A program made the translations under genes and the position numbers. Positions 1-11,045 of a stretch of 64,000 nt of DNA are shown here, one piece after another. Source of the stretch: Chionis minor (lineage: Eukaryota; Chordata; Aves; Charadriiformes; Chionididae). Under the pieces are notes generated by a model. The model made no database searches and had not been told where the DNA came from. It saw only the letters and a program-made list of their open reading frames with translations. How positions within the stretch are numbered: position 1 is the stretch's first letter; each line of letters opens with the position of its first letter. The stretch lies in the NCBI GenBank assembly GCA_013398295.1, contig VZSF01006615.1:62001-126000 (forward strand). The letters are read 5' to 3'.

Positions 1-861
1 TTTGCTCACACACTGCCCCCATGCCAGCTGCTGCATGACTGAGGTTCCTACCACACTCACAAAATAAATAAGTATATTGTGGTGCTAGTGCTAGTAGCCT
101 GAAGAGCGCTAATTTTAAAAGCTTCATTTAAACATGGGAATCCTATATAGTAATTCCTGCAATATGACCTAGACCTTGTTAAATTACACCTTAAAATACT
201 TCCCTGAATGTTTTAGATCCATTACTACCATTGTGAATTGCTGAATATCGACTCTTTTGTTGCCTACAAAAGCAGGACTGTAATACCTGCTTACTTTTGG
301 GTTTCTGCTGGAAGCTTTTCCTTTTTTTACATGAAGGCTGTTTTTTTATTATTTGCCACCAGGAACTTAGCTAATGAAAATGTTATATACATAAACACAG
401 AAGGCATCCAGCCTCAAAATGGTAGAGCTGCAGTGCACAAGAAGCAGCACTGAGGGACCCCCATCCTACACTGACTGTCAGCTTTATCAGTACCCACGTT
501 GCATCGCTGAATTTTGCCAGGCACTATATCATAATTCATGGGATCTATTGCTATCCAAGAAAAAATTCACATCATGTCAGCTACAGGCAGACTTGACAAA
601 TTGGAGGCTCCAAAGCTTCTCCACCACCCCCCCCCCCCCCCCCCCCCCCCCAATTTTACATCCCCTTGCTTCTGGAGCTTGATGCAGAGAGAGGTCCAAG
701 CTGCCCTCATTGGCAGGAGCAAACAATATTGTCCAGGGGCAATACCACTAGCTAGCACAGTCTGCGCTGATCCTTGGGCCAGGCACCACTCTCTTAAGGT
801 ACTTTTCCAGTCCATGGGTTATATATGGGGAAGCTGCATAGCTTAGGAAACATTACAGTGT
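1..861. other. unique noncoding stretch, no gene seen
   Basis: No recognisable gene or transposon in this stretch. Its one obvious feature is the poly-C run at 627-651. Frames that cross that run translate it as polyproline or polyglycine, so their length is an artefact of the homopolymer. The stretch around 660-840 is slightly richer in GC than its surroundings but matches nothing I recognise. Confidence 0.6.
627..651. repeat. poly-C homopolymer (C25 / G25)
   Basis: This is an uninterrupted run of 25 C preceded by a short CCACCA, equivalent to G25 on the minus strand. A G-run this long can form G-quadruplexes, and the C strand can form an i-motif. Such tracts change length easily and are hard to sequence, so the exact length may be wrong in any assembly. 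Confidence 0.97.
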
Positions 862-960
862 GTCGGGATTCCAGATAAACAGACTCTCTGTGTAACACTG
901 CCACCTCTCTCCAAGTGGCTTTGGGCAAGTCACTTGTCTTCTTAGCATTTCCTCTTGAGG
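862..960 (+). repeat. MIR-type SINE fossil (plus strand)
   Basis: The core at about 916-950 reads as a diverged form of the MIR core region, where a 'gtgaccttgggcaagtcactt' type signature is expected: here a GGCTTTGGGCAAGTCACTTG string is preserved. A degraded 'gggattcc ... ctctgtgtaacactgcca' stretch precedes it in the order expected of MIR. MIR is a tRNA-derived CORE-SINE spread in early amniotes and fossil in birds. The ends are poorly defined. Confidence 0.55.
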
Positions 961-2962
961 GTGGGGGCGGGTCTCCTTCAATGAGATCTTTTGATGGAAA
1001 AATTCTAAGAATTAGTTGGTTTAGCATCAAACTCTAACGTCTGTATTCTGTTGGACTAATCTCACCTGCACATGGACTGCACAGAAGGAAGAAAGAAAAA
1101 AGCAGCAAGGTGACAACATCCAATGCCTGATCAGACTAAGCTGCTCCTAATTTGTTTCAATACATCTCTCAAGCTACAGCTTGTCAGAGTCACCTGAATA
1201 ATCCTGGTATAATTCCGATACATATTTCTACCTAAAAAATTGAAAATCTTTAGCATGCAATTAACATAGCTGGCAATGACACAGCACATCCATCTGCCCC
1301 CTTGCACCAGATGAGGTTTAATAACCAATATGCCCAATGGGCTCAAATAATTTAGAGCCCATATTCGTTCTCAGGAGTGGCTCTTGCCAGCTAAAGGTTT
1401 CACCACTTCCTCATAAATTTAAGGACTGAATGTGTAGGGGGGGAGGCGGTGCACAGAGGAAGAGATTTGTGGAAGAAATTCTGTGTATGTGGGTGACAGT
1501 TTATAAAGACGGCTTCTAATAAGGAGAAGTTGCTTTTGTGCAGTCATTTTGAAGTATTAAATTTTGATAACTCCTTAATCACTACAGTTTAATGAGATAG
1601 AGGCAGCAGGTGAAGGGGGAATCCATCACGTCAGTTCAAGTACCTGGCTCTCTTCCTGCTGTGAACATTTAACATGACACAGTAGTCTAAAGCTCTCCTT
1701 TTGCAGCTGCAGTTCAGGGAAGGGATTTTGTAGTCTTCCAAGAATGTTTGATTTCCCTGAAGAATCCTCTTTATGTGATCAGAAGTCATCCTTCGCTTCC
1801 CAAGGAAAAAAAAAGTGTAGTTCAAAACAAGTGCAAAGTGCCTGGATTTAAATGTAAGCTTTTTTAATTTTAAAATTGGCCAAGACAGATTATTTTATCC
1901 CATAGAAGTGTTTGTTGCAAGTGTCACTACAGACCTTTGTTTGATGCAGTGCTTAGTTTTTAATTCACACTTAATAAACATTACCCAATAAAAATCAAAG
2001 TTCCCAGAGATACTTGTGGCCTCTCAGGTATTATTATTTTTATTATAAAGTTCTCACATTTTATCCCACTGAATCTCCAAACATATAAGCAATCAAATTT
2101 ATTCCTGCAGATGAAAGAGGTGGATGAGCAGCCACCATTGGTTTGGGATCAAAATCCCATGATTCAGTCTTAAACCATATGCACAGTGTTACTCATGTGG
2201 GAAATCACACTGCGCAAAAGTTTGAGGCATTGAGGCCCACAGTGAGGAAGGAACTAACAAGACACCTTATTTTACAATAGCTAGTAGAAATTACTTGGGC
2301 TGTTTCAGCAGATATACTTGCATAAACCAAAAGTGCTAGTACATTCCTGGTGTAACCACAGTGAAAGCTGCTGCTTTCCTTTACAGAAGGATATTGCTCG
2401 GTTATTTCTGTTCCCACTGAAGTTCAGCAGGCTTATTCCATGTGGAAAGCTTCCTGTCAAGACAATATTGGAACAGCTATAGATTGTACTTCTCTGCAAT
2501 ACCAATTTGCTTCTTGAGGAGCGTGGATCTGGACACAGTCTTTGGCACTGGGTAAGTGTGTCTTTGAGATCACGTCCACACAGACAAAAATCTTCAGCCA
2601 GTTGTCACCACCCACCCCTTCTGTTGGAGTCTCAATTCTTCATTTATTAATTTGATATTAGATTGTCCCAGGAATCATTTGCTATGATCCAAGACGCAGA
2701 AAAGGTATCATAAATTTTTTTTAAATTGAATAATTGCCTTCCCCTTTGTCCTGTCAGATAGGATGTTAGCGGTCTGTCAAACATAAATCACAACATGACC
2801 AGATCTTCCCACCACTTAAGGAAACATAATTAAATTCAAGGTTTCACACTTTTCAACATCTAATAATTCTTAACCTGTTCTGTTACTAATAACCTTTGAA
2901 AAATTGGTATATATTTACAAGAAAAAGGAGACAAATATTATGACAGCTGAACTATAATTTTA
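961..2962. other. unique noncoding stretch, no gene seen
   Basis: No gene or clear transposon. At 1337-1344 and 1355-1362 there is a perfect 8-bp inverted repeat (ATGGGCTC / GAGCCCAT) around a 10-base AT-only loop. A consensus-grade splice donor (G|GTAAGTG) lies at about 2551, but no matching upstream coding exon is apparent. A G-rich patch (seven G followed by AGGCGG) sits at about 1437-1450. The segment near 2130-2200 faintly resembles ancient amniote repeat sequence but is too degraded to call. Confidence 0.5.
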
Positions 2963-3125
2963 GGACCACTGGTATTTAAATGGTCCTATTATGAACCTAG
3001 ATGACTTTCTAAATGACTGTTCTGATGTGCCAATCAAAAAAAAATTCACTCTGAAGCAACTAAATGATGATTGCTTTGTAACACCTCCCCTCAAACTGCG
3101 TACATCCTCTACCACAGTGGGGATG
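2963..3125 (+). other. weak candidate exon, unrecognised
   Basis: Plus-strand frame open from a TTTTAG at about 2957-2962 (possible weak acceptor) to a GTCAGT at about 3126 (possible donor). It contains an in-frame ATG at 2991 followed by an acidic, then lysine-rich, then serine/threonine-rich peptide (starts MNLDDFLNDCSD). I do not recognise the protein and see no domain. The pyrimidine tract before the acceptor is poor. The frame is most likely open by chance; it is listed because it lies directly before a better candidate at 3203. Confidence 0.08.
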
Positions 3126-3202
3126 GTCAGTACCAGTCCAAACATGCATACTCTAGAGCGAATTCAACCAATTTTTCTTTCTCCTTTATCCATTTCCTGC
3201 AG

Positions 3203-3265
3203 GAACTGGTACAAAGTGCTTTGCACCTCTCAGTATTCGACACTGAAGAAGTAAAGGAGTCACAG
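3203..3265 (+). other. candidate 63-nt internal exon, unrecognised
   Basis: A strong acceptor (long pyrimidine tract over about 3172-3200 ending CTGCAG) is followed by 63 bases, exactly 21 codons, ending CAG before a GTAGAC donor. One frame is open throughout and encodes an amphipathic peptide beginning ELVQSALHLSVFDTEEV. Length divisible by three, one open frame and both splice sites together are uncommon by chance but not rare in 64 kb of noncoding DNA. No protein family is recognised, and there are no partner exons in the window that I could pair with it. Confidence 0.15.
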
Positions 3266-3423
3266 GTAGACCCGGGCATCATATCAATGGGCTCGAGTAG
3301 AAAAGAGCTGAGGGTGGGAGTTTCCCTTTAAAATCCTCAGCACTACAGTCAGTAAACAGACTCTACATTTTAACAAACATGGTTTTCAAGGCCAAAGTCT
3401 AAGCCAATTGTTACCCTAAGTGA

Positions 3424-3473
3424 CAACATTAGTGTAAACATTCGTCCTCAACATTAGCGTAAACATTCCTCCT
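3424..3473. repeat. tandem duplication, period 25
   Basis: Two adjacent 25-base units, 3424-3448 and 3449-3473, match at 23 of 25 positions (T/C at unit position 10 and G/C at unit position 21). This looks like a local slippage duplication that has since diverged slightly. Confidence 0.93.
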
Positions 3474-6400
3474 TCTCTCACATAGTAGATGCTTTTGTTG
3501 CCGTCTACTACATCTTCTGCACCAGGCCACTGTTGCTTCCTTCCTCCTTCTTAACCCTTATTACAAATTGAAAAGTTCCTGAAAGAATTAATTCTTTTCA
3601 GAATGAGGTTCTGCAAAACAAAAATTGGAGAAATGGTACACCAATTTCTTTTTAAGTCTTGAAATATACAAGAATATGACTGCATGTTTTTCCTTCTTCC
3701 CCAGCCCTCTCTTTCTCTTTCCAGTTGCCTATAAAACCCCAGTATCATGCGTAACTGCCACTAGTTGAGCTCAACTTAAGCAGTCAGCTTAAGAAGTTAT
3801 TAGAAGCGTAATTTTAACCATCTGACCATCAGCCTTCCCTCACTTCAAACAAACATTTTGATTTCTCAGAGGCAAAACCCTTCTATTGCATTATCTCAGC
3901 CATTCAAAAGAAAACATTCTTTCATTTAAAGTCAAATTTCCAAAGCTACTCTAAGTGCAGAAACGATCACCCATTTCTTGTCTTTTATCTGTATGGTTTC
4001 TCCTCTTTTCTCTTTTGACACAAGCAGAAAAATTCAGCTTCCTTCTCTTTATATGCAAAACTTCGCAAACAATATCTCTAAAACCAATTAGAAGTCAGGC
4101 TTGTCATTTTCAATCCACTAACAGAAGAAGAAAAAAAGAAAGCAACACCACAGAGTAATGATGCCTATTTTAACAGTGATGACTTTTTTTGGAGAGAGGA
4201 GGTTGAAGTGCCATTTAGAATACATATGCTCACTTGCCTTTATTTTGCACAGAATTGGTTTTAAAATGGATAAAGCCTCCTGGGTTCTCAAAAAAGAATG
4301 ACTCTTTTTCTTCCCCCCTTCTCACAAATAACAGTCAGTTCAGTATTGTTTTTCTGTCAAGTAAGTTCTGCTTAACAACAACAATCCTTTCTATCTTGCC
4401 TGCTCTTAAGGCCACCCTTCTCCTCCTTTTATGTATTTCTCAAAATTATTGGTCCCTCACGCAATCTTTCACCTTTATACCCCTTCACAAACGGATTCCA
4501 GGCTTTCTAAAAACCTTTCCAGCTCCCACTTCAAAGATTCAGATCAACAGAAAGGTACTGAGACAGGATATACCTTTATTCAGCTTTCCACCATTGTGAA
4601 TTATGGCAGAAGCACCTCTAATTCCCTTCTCCTCTACATAAACTCCAGTCTTCATCAGTGCCTGAATCCATACCTGTATTTTGGTCTTTCCTCTCCATCT
4701 TAACGCAAAGACTTTCAAGAGAACCTGCAAGGCAGCATTATTTTCAAAACAAACTATAACCATCCCTGTGAGCTGGCTGTCTCCCAGAGATGATTACAGT
4801 CAAAACCACTTCCCAGCGAGAAATAAGATTGTCACCTTAGGCCAGATCTTTCACACTCTAATGGTTTTATGGAATATGACTCTATCCTAGGTAATGTTAA
4901 GAACTAAACTCCAAAGACCACGGTCTCTTGATGTCAGTGCCGCATGGCCACCAATATAGCATTTACCAGGAGCAATACAAGTAGGCAGTGAAGACTACCA
5001 GGTCTCACATTGTTTAAAACACCTGTACAAACAAGGTGATGACACTTCCTTCCACCTTCTACTTTCCCTCATTTTGTTTGCTTGGAGGTATCAGGATTTA
5101 AAGTTCTTGGCTTCTGGTTCTTATCAGAAGTATACATTTGCTGTTGATAGCTTTTAGTAAAAGTTATTATTAGGCAACTTTTCACTTTTATCTCTTATCA
5201 CTTTCCAACCCAGAAAACCTTATCGCTCCTTTCACTAAGTGTATGATAATTGGAGCTTTGCAATTACAGGTACAACACACACAGATTTAATGGACCAATT
5301 TGACAAGCTAAAAGAATTCTAGTTCCCTTATCTATTTAGAGTTTTAATAGTGCTTCTTCCTAATTAGTCTATAGTTATAGTTACCAAAGTAATTGCCAAT
5401 GACTATAACAGTAAATAAACTGGATCAGGACCTTTTCGGAGGAATGAGTAAATACACGAAAAGGTTTCAGTCACACCCAAATGTCTCCCAAGGTTTGGGA
5501 ATAAGAGTTGGATTAATAAACAACCCTCAAGAAAGAAAGACCAGCGAGAAAAATCAGACACCTATTTCCAGTGCCTTTCAAGTAGTAGTTAGAACAGAAA
5601 GGTTCTGCATACTGTGCGTGTCCCATGCACGTCGCTCTCCTTTGGGCATGAGGGAATACACCAACCTGAACACCACAGGGCTTCGCTGCTTAGCTGCTCC
5701 CATTTCCTCCTTCAGCTACTGGTCTTTTGCTGCCCAACTGGGAGACATAGAAGCTTTTGAGAATCTGTAATAGCCCCTGACTTATTCCACATGAAAACAC
5801 ATAAAATATTAAAATACGGGTTAGGTATCTGTGACTTTATGTGCTGCACCAAGCAGTTCTGTCCTAAGCAACGCTGCAGATATTTGAAAGCAGTCAGTTT
5901 TCCCTACGTGCCATTTTGCATGCACATTTGTTCCTGAAGCCCCATGCCATGGTTTAAATCTCTACAAATGAGCTCTCATGAGAACGTAGGAAATACCATT
6001 TTCGTTTGTGACAGAGGTAGCTGTTGGCCCCACAAAACATTACCAAAGATTAGAAAGGTAATATAAGAAATGATAGGAAAAGAAGCCACAAAGAAAGTGT
6101 TAATTTTTTATCCTCCTCTTTGAAATCTGACCTAATAGTAAAAAAATAAAAATACTTCCTTCTTAGTATATAAGAAATATCTGTTCTGTTGTCCTTAAAG
6201 ATCTAAAACCTACAATCAATTAAAAACAAACATAGGGAATTTTTTCCCCTTCACAGAATACTTTTGTTCACAGTGGGGATGAATCAGTAGAAATAGGCTG
6301 TAAAATATTTGTAAAAACTGCAAACTTGGGACAGGTGAACAAGCAAGAAGTTCTCTCCATATACAGTTGGTGTATTTAATTTTTTTAATTTCTACCTTTT

Positions 6401-8684
6401 TTTATGCCTGGGAAAACATCTGTGTCAGGAAAGGAAAAACAATGCAATGAGCAGAAGTTAACAACCAAGGGAAAAAAAGAATATGGAGGATAGCAAACTT
6501 AACAGTATAGTACATGTGTATGTCTCCTAATCAAACAGTCTCTGGAAGTTTAATTTAATAAACCAGGGACTGACAGGCAGCATTTCTGCTTCCGTGGGGC
6601 AGAAGAGCAATTAGCTCTAATTGGTTCAAGTCCCAGTTTGCAGCCCCAGGAAAAAAAACACCAGTTGCTGATTCAGTAGTGAGTGAACTAACATGTTTCC
6701 TTGGAGGGGACAAGATCTCACGTAAGGCAAGTGATGGGGCACCTCACAAACTTGCTGGAATTAAAGAGTTCTTCACAGTTGCTGGCACAAAAGCAGAAAC
6801 ATATTTTGTTAGCAATGCAGAATCCAGATGCCAGAGCCATAGATGCATTTGACCAACACTTGTTACTCAAGGGCAGCCAGACGTGTACTTGGCCTGACCA
6901 GATACTTTCTTCCCTTGCCCCATCCTTAGGTTCATTTACTCTGAAGTAAATGATGTAAGAGGATCATGCATCTTGCAGATAAACCTTTATCCTTCTTCCT
7001 GTTCTTCAGCCTTTGCAAATTACCCAATTCTAATCACGACCTTACTGAATACATTCAATTATACACAATTATTTGGATATTACTTATGTGAATAATTTCC
7101 AAGTGATTTCAATTGCAAATGCCACAGGATGTGTAACTCATTCCATAGCACAGGCAGTGAACTTTAACCATACCACTGCAAACTTCGATATTTATTACTG
7201 CTTCTACTGTACTGTCAAATGCAATATCCAAATAAGAAACCAGAAACAGAATCATCTCATTCAAACCCAGCACTCATCTCAAATCCTGAATGCACACCCT
7301 GCCATCCTTTAGCCAATTCACTGAGTGAAGATTTGAAAATTCAGTCTAAAAAAATGTAACCTTCCTCATATAAGCAAAACTTTCCTATTTCTGTACAGAT
7401 TATCAAAAATATCCCCCTCCATCACTATGGAAAGGGGAGACAGTGAATTTCTATCATCTTCTCCTCAGCATCTTCAGAAAATAAGGCCACCTCTGTATTG
7501 GTGCAGGGGAAGAGAAGAAGGGAAATGAAGCTATGCTAAAATACAGAAAATTCAGGATTTTTAGTATTCCAGCTTTAAAAAGATATTTTCCAAATGCTTC
7601 TTCCCCCACCCTATATAAGAATGCAAATGAAAGCTTGTCAACTAACATCATGCAGATATTCATGGCAGGGAACTCATGCATTTGGCTTGCAGTCGCTATG
7701 AGGCTGAATATTTAGCAAGATTTGCCACCACTTTACGCTTCCTGCATAAAGACCGGTAAGAACTTTCCAACAAGATACAACATGCTGCTCCAGCTCTGCA
7801 ATCTGGTTTAGCTTCCTATTAAGACTTTGTTGCACACTATTTTTCTTGATCTGCTCTACTGGCTCCTATCAGAGGAATTTTCTGGCAAAACTAGGAAGTC
7901 ACACATTTTCAAGCACTTCTGAAGTCCAGTGTCAATAGTCAGGTATTATCCTTTCTACCTCACTGCTCCGAAAAGCAGAGTTTTGTCCTTACTTACCTCA
8001 TAAAAGTTGGGCAGAACCAGATGTTTGAAACACAGAGCCTAAAAGTTAAGTATTGGATATACACTTAACCACACAAACCTAAACAGGCAAATCAATGCAT
8101 GCCAACAGACTAAACTTGTAATTCTCAAGCAATAAAAATCCCTCTTCAGCTTTAATGAAAATTTGCTTACATAAGGCTAGCGGGATCATACATGGAAGAG
8201 TATAATTAAGGCCTACTGAGAATCTGTACAGTGATTGAATTCCTAACTAAACATTCAATGACTGACTTGTCCATCCACTGCCGAACCTCCTCTTCTTGAT
8301 TAAAGTCTTTTCCATCTAGGATTGCAGAACTTGGAAAAGTCTTTAATTTTGCATATGGAACACAAACTTTTTTTTTTTTAACTGATTAAAGCCTTAGACT
8401 TCAGTGAAGACACAGAAATTCCCTATGAAGCTGCATATTATTTTAAGTATGTGTATGTCTTCAGAGTAGAAAAAAGGGAGTGAGGTCTTATACAAGTTCA
8501 GAAGATGAGAAAAGACCACAACAATTACGTATATTAACTTCCAATGAGGCTCAGAGGTCTCAAAATTAGATCCCATCCTTCCTCACAGGGCAAACATGGC
8601 TGTGAAGTCTGAAGAAGAAAAAACAGAAGAGGAAATGATGTTTAAATACATAAAAACTGGGGAGGGAAGTGTTTTATCCACACC
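3474..8684. other. unique noncoding stretch, no gene seen
   Basis: Over 5 kb without a gene, a clear transposon or an RNA gene. Open frames such as the one at 5393-5770 (125 codons, no domain) do not look coding. Notable only is an inverted homeodomain-type dyad at 6608-6623, listed separately. A phrase near 4838-4860 weakly resembles the left edge of the fold-back elements found at 36.6 and 51.2 kb but is too short to call. Confidence 0.55.
6608..6623. promoter_or_regulatory. perfect dyad with two homeodomain cores
   Basis: CAATTAG and CTAATTG form a perfect 7-bp inverted repeat around a 2-base CT spacer. This gives two ATTA/TAAT homeodomain core sites in inverted orientation. Homeodomain proteins recognise such cores, but the motif is short and AT-rich. 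Binding is an inference and a random occurrence is quite possible. Confidence 0.2.
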
Positions 8685-8890
8685 TATGACAAAGTGATAG
8701 ATTTAAACTGAAAAAAAGGAAAAGTCACATTAGGTAATAAGAAATACTTCCCAGACTAAGCAATGTACTGAAACAGTCTGCCTCTGGAAGCTGCGGAGTC
8801 TGATAGATCTTGAAAGTACACTTGACCCTGATGGGGAAAGCATATGGACAGGATGACCTTTTGAGATCTAGTGTAGGTCTACCATTACAC
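8685..8890 (+). mobile_element. ancient CR1 LINE 3'-end fossil (plus strand)
   Basis: Heavily diverged but collinear with the CR1 3' terminal region, covering the C-terminal codons and 3' end. It holds, in order, a degraded 'aggactagaggtaatgg..ttaaa' box at 8688-8710, a box at 8712-8735 related to 'caggtTagacattaggaaaaa', a region corresponding to 'cactggaacaa' (ACTGAAACAGTCTGCCTCTG, 8768-8787), and a terminal 'ggac.agatgaccttttgag' block at 8845-8866. The usual ATTCTATG terminal repeats are not recognisable. The divergence is far greater than in the 19-20 kb copies, so this is a much older insertion. No usable frame survives. Confidence 0.7.
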
Positions 8891-10689
8891 AGGGGCATCA
8901 TAATTTCCCTTTTCTTCGCAGTTGTCTCAGGTCTGAGACACACTGGTTTTGTATCCAATTTGTACAATTCTACAGAAGTGCTCCCCTACAATCAGAGGCA
9001 AGGTTCTTCTTATGTCTCCTAATGGAGACCAAACAACTTTCCTTATACTTGCAGTAGCCTCCAAACTCACAGCATTCAGTTGGAAATACGAAGTGATTTT
9101 GTTTTCCATTTGTTAAACTTGCATTAAAAAAACGCCACAAACCAAACATATTGCACGACCTGTCATTCAAAAGAATAAAAATTTTAAAGAGTGTCAAAAT
9201 AAACCTTTTCTCAGTTTTTCAGAAGTGTTCTCAACATTTTTCTTATCAAGACTGAGACACTTTTACAGACTCAACATTAACTTATGATTAGTTTTGGATG
9301 ATCTACACATACAACTTAAATAAATAAAGAAATAAAACCTCACCACCATTTCTCCCATAAAAAGGGCTGTAAGAACTTCTGTTCAAACAGTCTCTTCACC
9401 TTCTCAAGCTCCCACAAACGTTGTTGCTAGTCTGTTAAAGTAGTTTCCCGTTTGAGATTAACACAGTCCTGCTCGTATAACCTTTTTGGTTTTGCTATCA
9501 AAACTCATACTGTGCTGAACACGTTCTTAGGCCACGACCATACACATGTATGAACTCTGGAAACATGGCTCTTTCTCAAGTAACCTTGCTCTGTCAAGGA
9601 GACAGAAGTGACAATCAAATGCTAAGAGGGGCATTTCCAGCTAGTTTTCAATCCAGTTCATAACCCTGCTACTTTTGTTCATTGTACCTCTGCTGTTTCC
9701 ATTTTCTCCAGTTTTTAGCATTCTGGTTTGCAGCTGCAATCCAAGGGCTCGAGCTGAGAGATAGCCAGCCCCTGCTTTCTGGCTGGTGCTCTGCCTCCAC
9801 CCATCCCTGTGCCTGCACCAGCCACACAACCTCCTGGCCAGTCACAGCAGGGAGCTTATGTGACTATTGCTCATTTTAGTTGCTCTGTTTTGGTTTTGGT
9901 CAGTGTTCAGCCAGATCATTTCTGCTATTTGTGTGCGACCGCATGGCTGGTGATGGTACAAGGAAGGAGCTAGCTTTTCTCACCCCTACGCTTGTCTAAC
10001 AGTTTCTGTCTGCCTCTATACGCCCTGGAAGTAAACAAAGCAAACCCAAGAAAATCTGCTCAAATTTAACTTCCCAACACAGTGTGGATGAATTGTTTAA
10101 TAGTGGCGTTTTCATATGGAGCTAAAAGCAATTATGTACTGGAAACAGTGAAAATCAGTATCTCTCTAGAAGTAACATGAGAAATTTCATGCCGCAAAGG
10201 ACATCCTTAACTTCTACTGTTACATATATTTAGGGAACATGAGTTTAAGTATAGCACGAAGAGGATAAACCTTTCTGTTTGTATTACATGAATACATTTT
10301 TTCCATTTCTGTATAGCTTAGGGCCAGTCCAAATCTACAGAGACACAAAAGAAAAAGATGGCCCATGCCAAGAATCTAACACATGAGAAAACAGATGAAT
10401 TTAGACAGATAAAGGAACAAAAATAAACAGCAAGCGAGTGCTAAATCCACATCATATGCCAATGGTCTGTCCTAACAGCAGCAGCTAACCACTCAGGAGT
10501 TTTGAAGGCACTGTAACAAAATAGAGTTGTAGAAGAGAAATTTGTTTTAAAAGATGAATTTGAAAGACAACCAAGATGTGGCTTTGCTGTGAGCATGCGA
10601 ATGAGGGAGATGAGGGGGAAACACAAAGTTGCTTGCTCATAATATTTAACAGCTGGGATATAGGGGCTGGCATCTGAGGCTGATCAGAT
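8891..10689. other. unique noncoding stretch, no gene seen
   Basis: No gene. A locally GC-richer patch at 9710-9860 contains a perfect 8-bp stem (GGCTGGTG 9781-9788 and CACCAGCC 9816-9823) and short open frames on both strands without recognisable domains. It is not a CpG island. The stretch at 10440-10690 could be a degraded 5' extension of the repeat that starts at 10690. Confidence 0.5.
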
Positions 10690-11045
10690 ATGGGAGCTGA
10701 CTTTTGATACCAGCCTTGAGATAAAGGTTAAGGCAAAGAGAGGCTGCAAATAGCTTTAAAAGGGAAATGGAGAGATTTGATTTGATGTGATAAAGAAAGA
10801 GGCAAAAAAGGAATGTAAAGAGAGCAGTGACATGGTCCAAGGGGCAGATAAGGAAAGAGATCTTTGCAAAAGAATGGATTCAAGCATGAGCACTAAGGGA
10901 AAAGAAAGGGACAGTGCTGCAGCTTATGTACAAACCTTCTTGAGAATGTTAGCTGCAAGGATGGTTAGGAAAGGCTATATATTCCAGAGACATTATAGAG
11001 AAAGCATCTGAGCATTCAAGCCAAGTGTGAATAGAAGGATTTAGG
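10690..11045 (+). repeat. ancient interspersed repeat, family not named
   Basis: The order and wording of several blocks match an old interspersed repeat I know from amniote genomes. They are a 'gcagtgacatggtc' block at 10825-10838, a 'ggaaagagatctttgcaaaagaatgg' type block at 10851-10876, 'gttagctgcaaggatgg' at 10948-10964, and 'aggaaaggc.atat.tt..agagacattata' at 10967-10997. I recall the consensus pattern but not its database name, so I give none. The open frame at 10787-11011 runs through the repeat and should not be read as a gene. Ends are approximate. Confidence 0.55.

Noticed and set aside
419..846. Overlapping frames on both strands with polyproline or polyglycine
   Set aside because: They are created by the C25 run, which is stop-free in every frame.
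2530..2556. Strong splice donor G|GTAAGTG
   Set aside because: Without an upstream acceptor with a recognisable coding exon it is not enough to call an exon.
10808..10826. GGAATGTAAAGAGAGCAG, resembling the start of miR-1/206
   Set aside because: It matches only the first dozen bases of that miRNA, has no hairpin partner nearby and lies inside an interspersed repeat.
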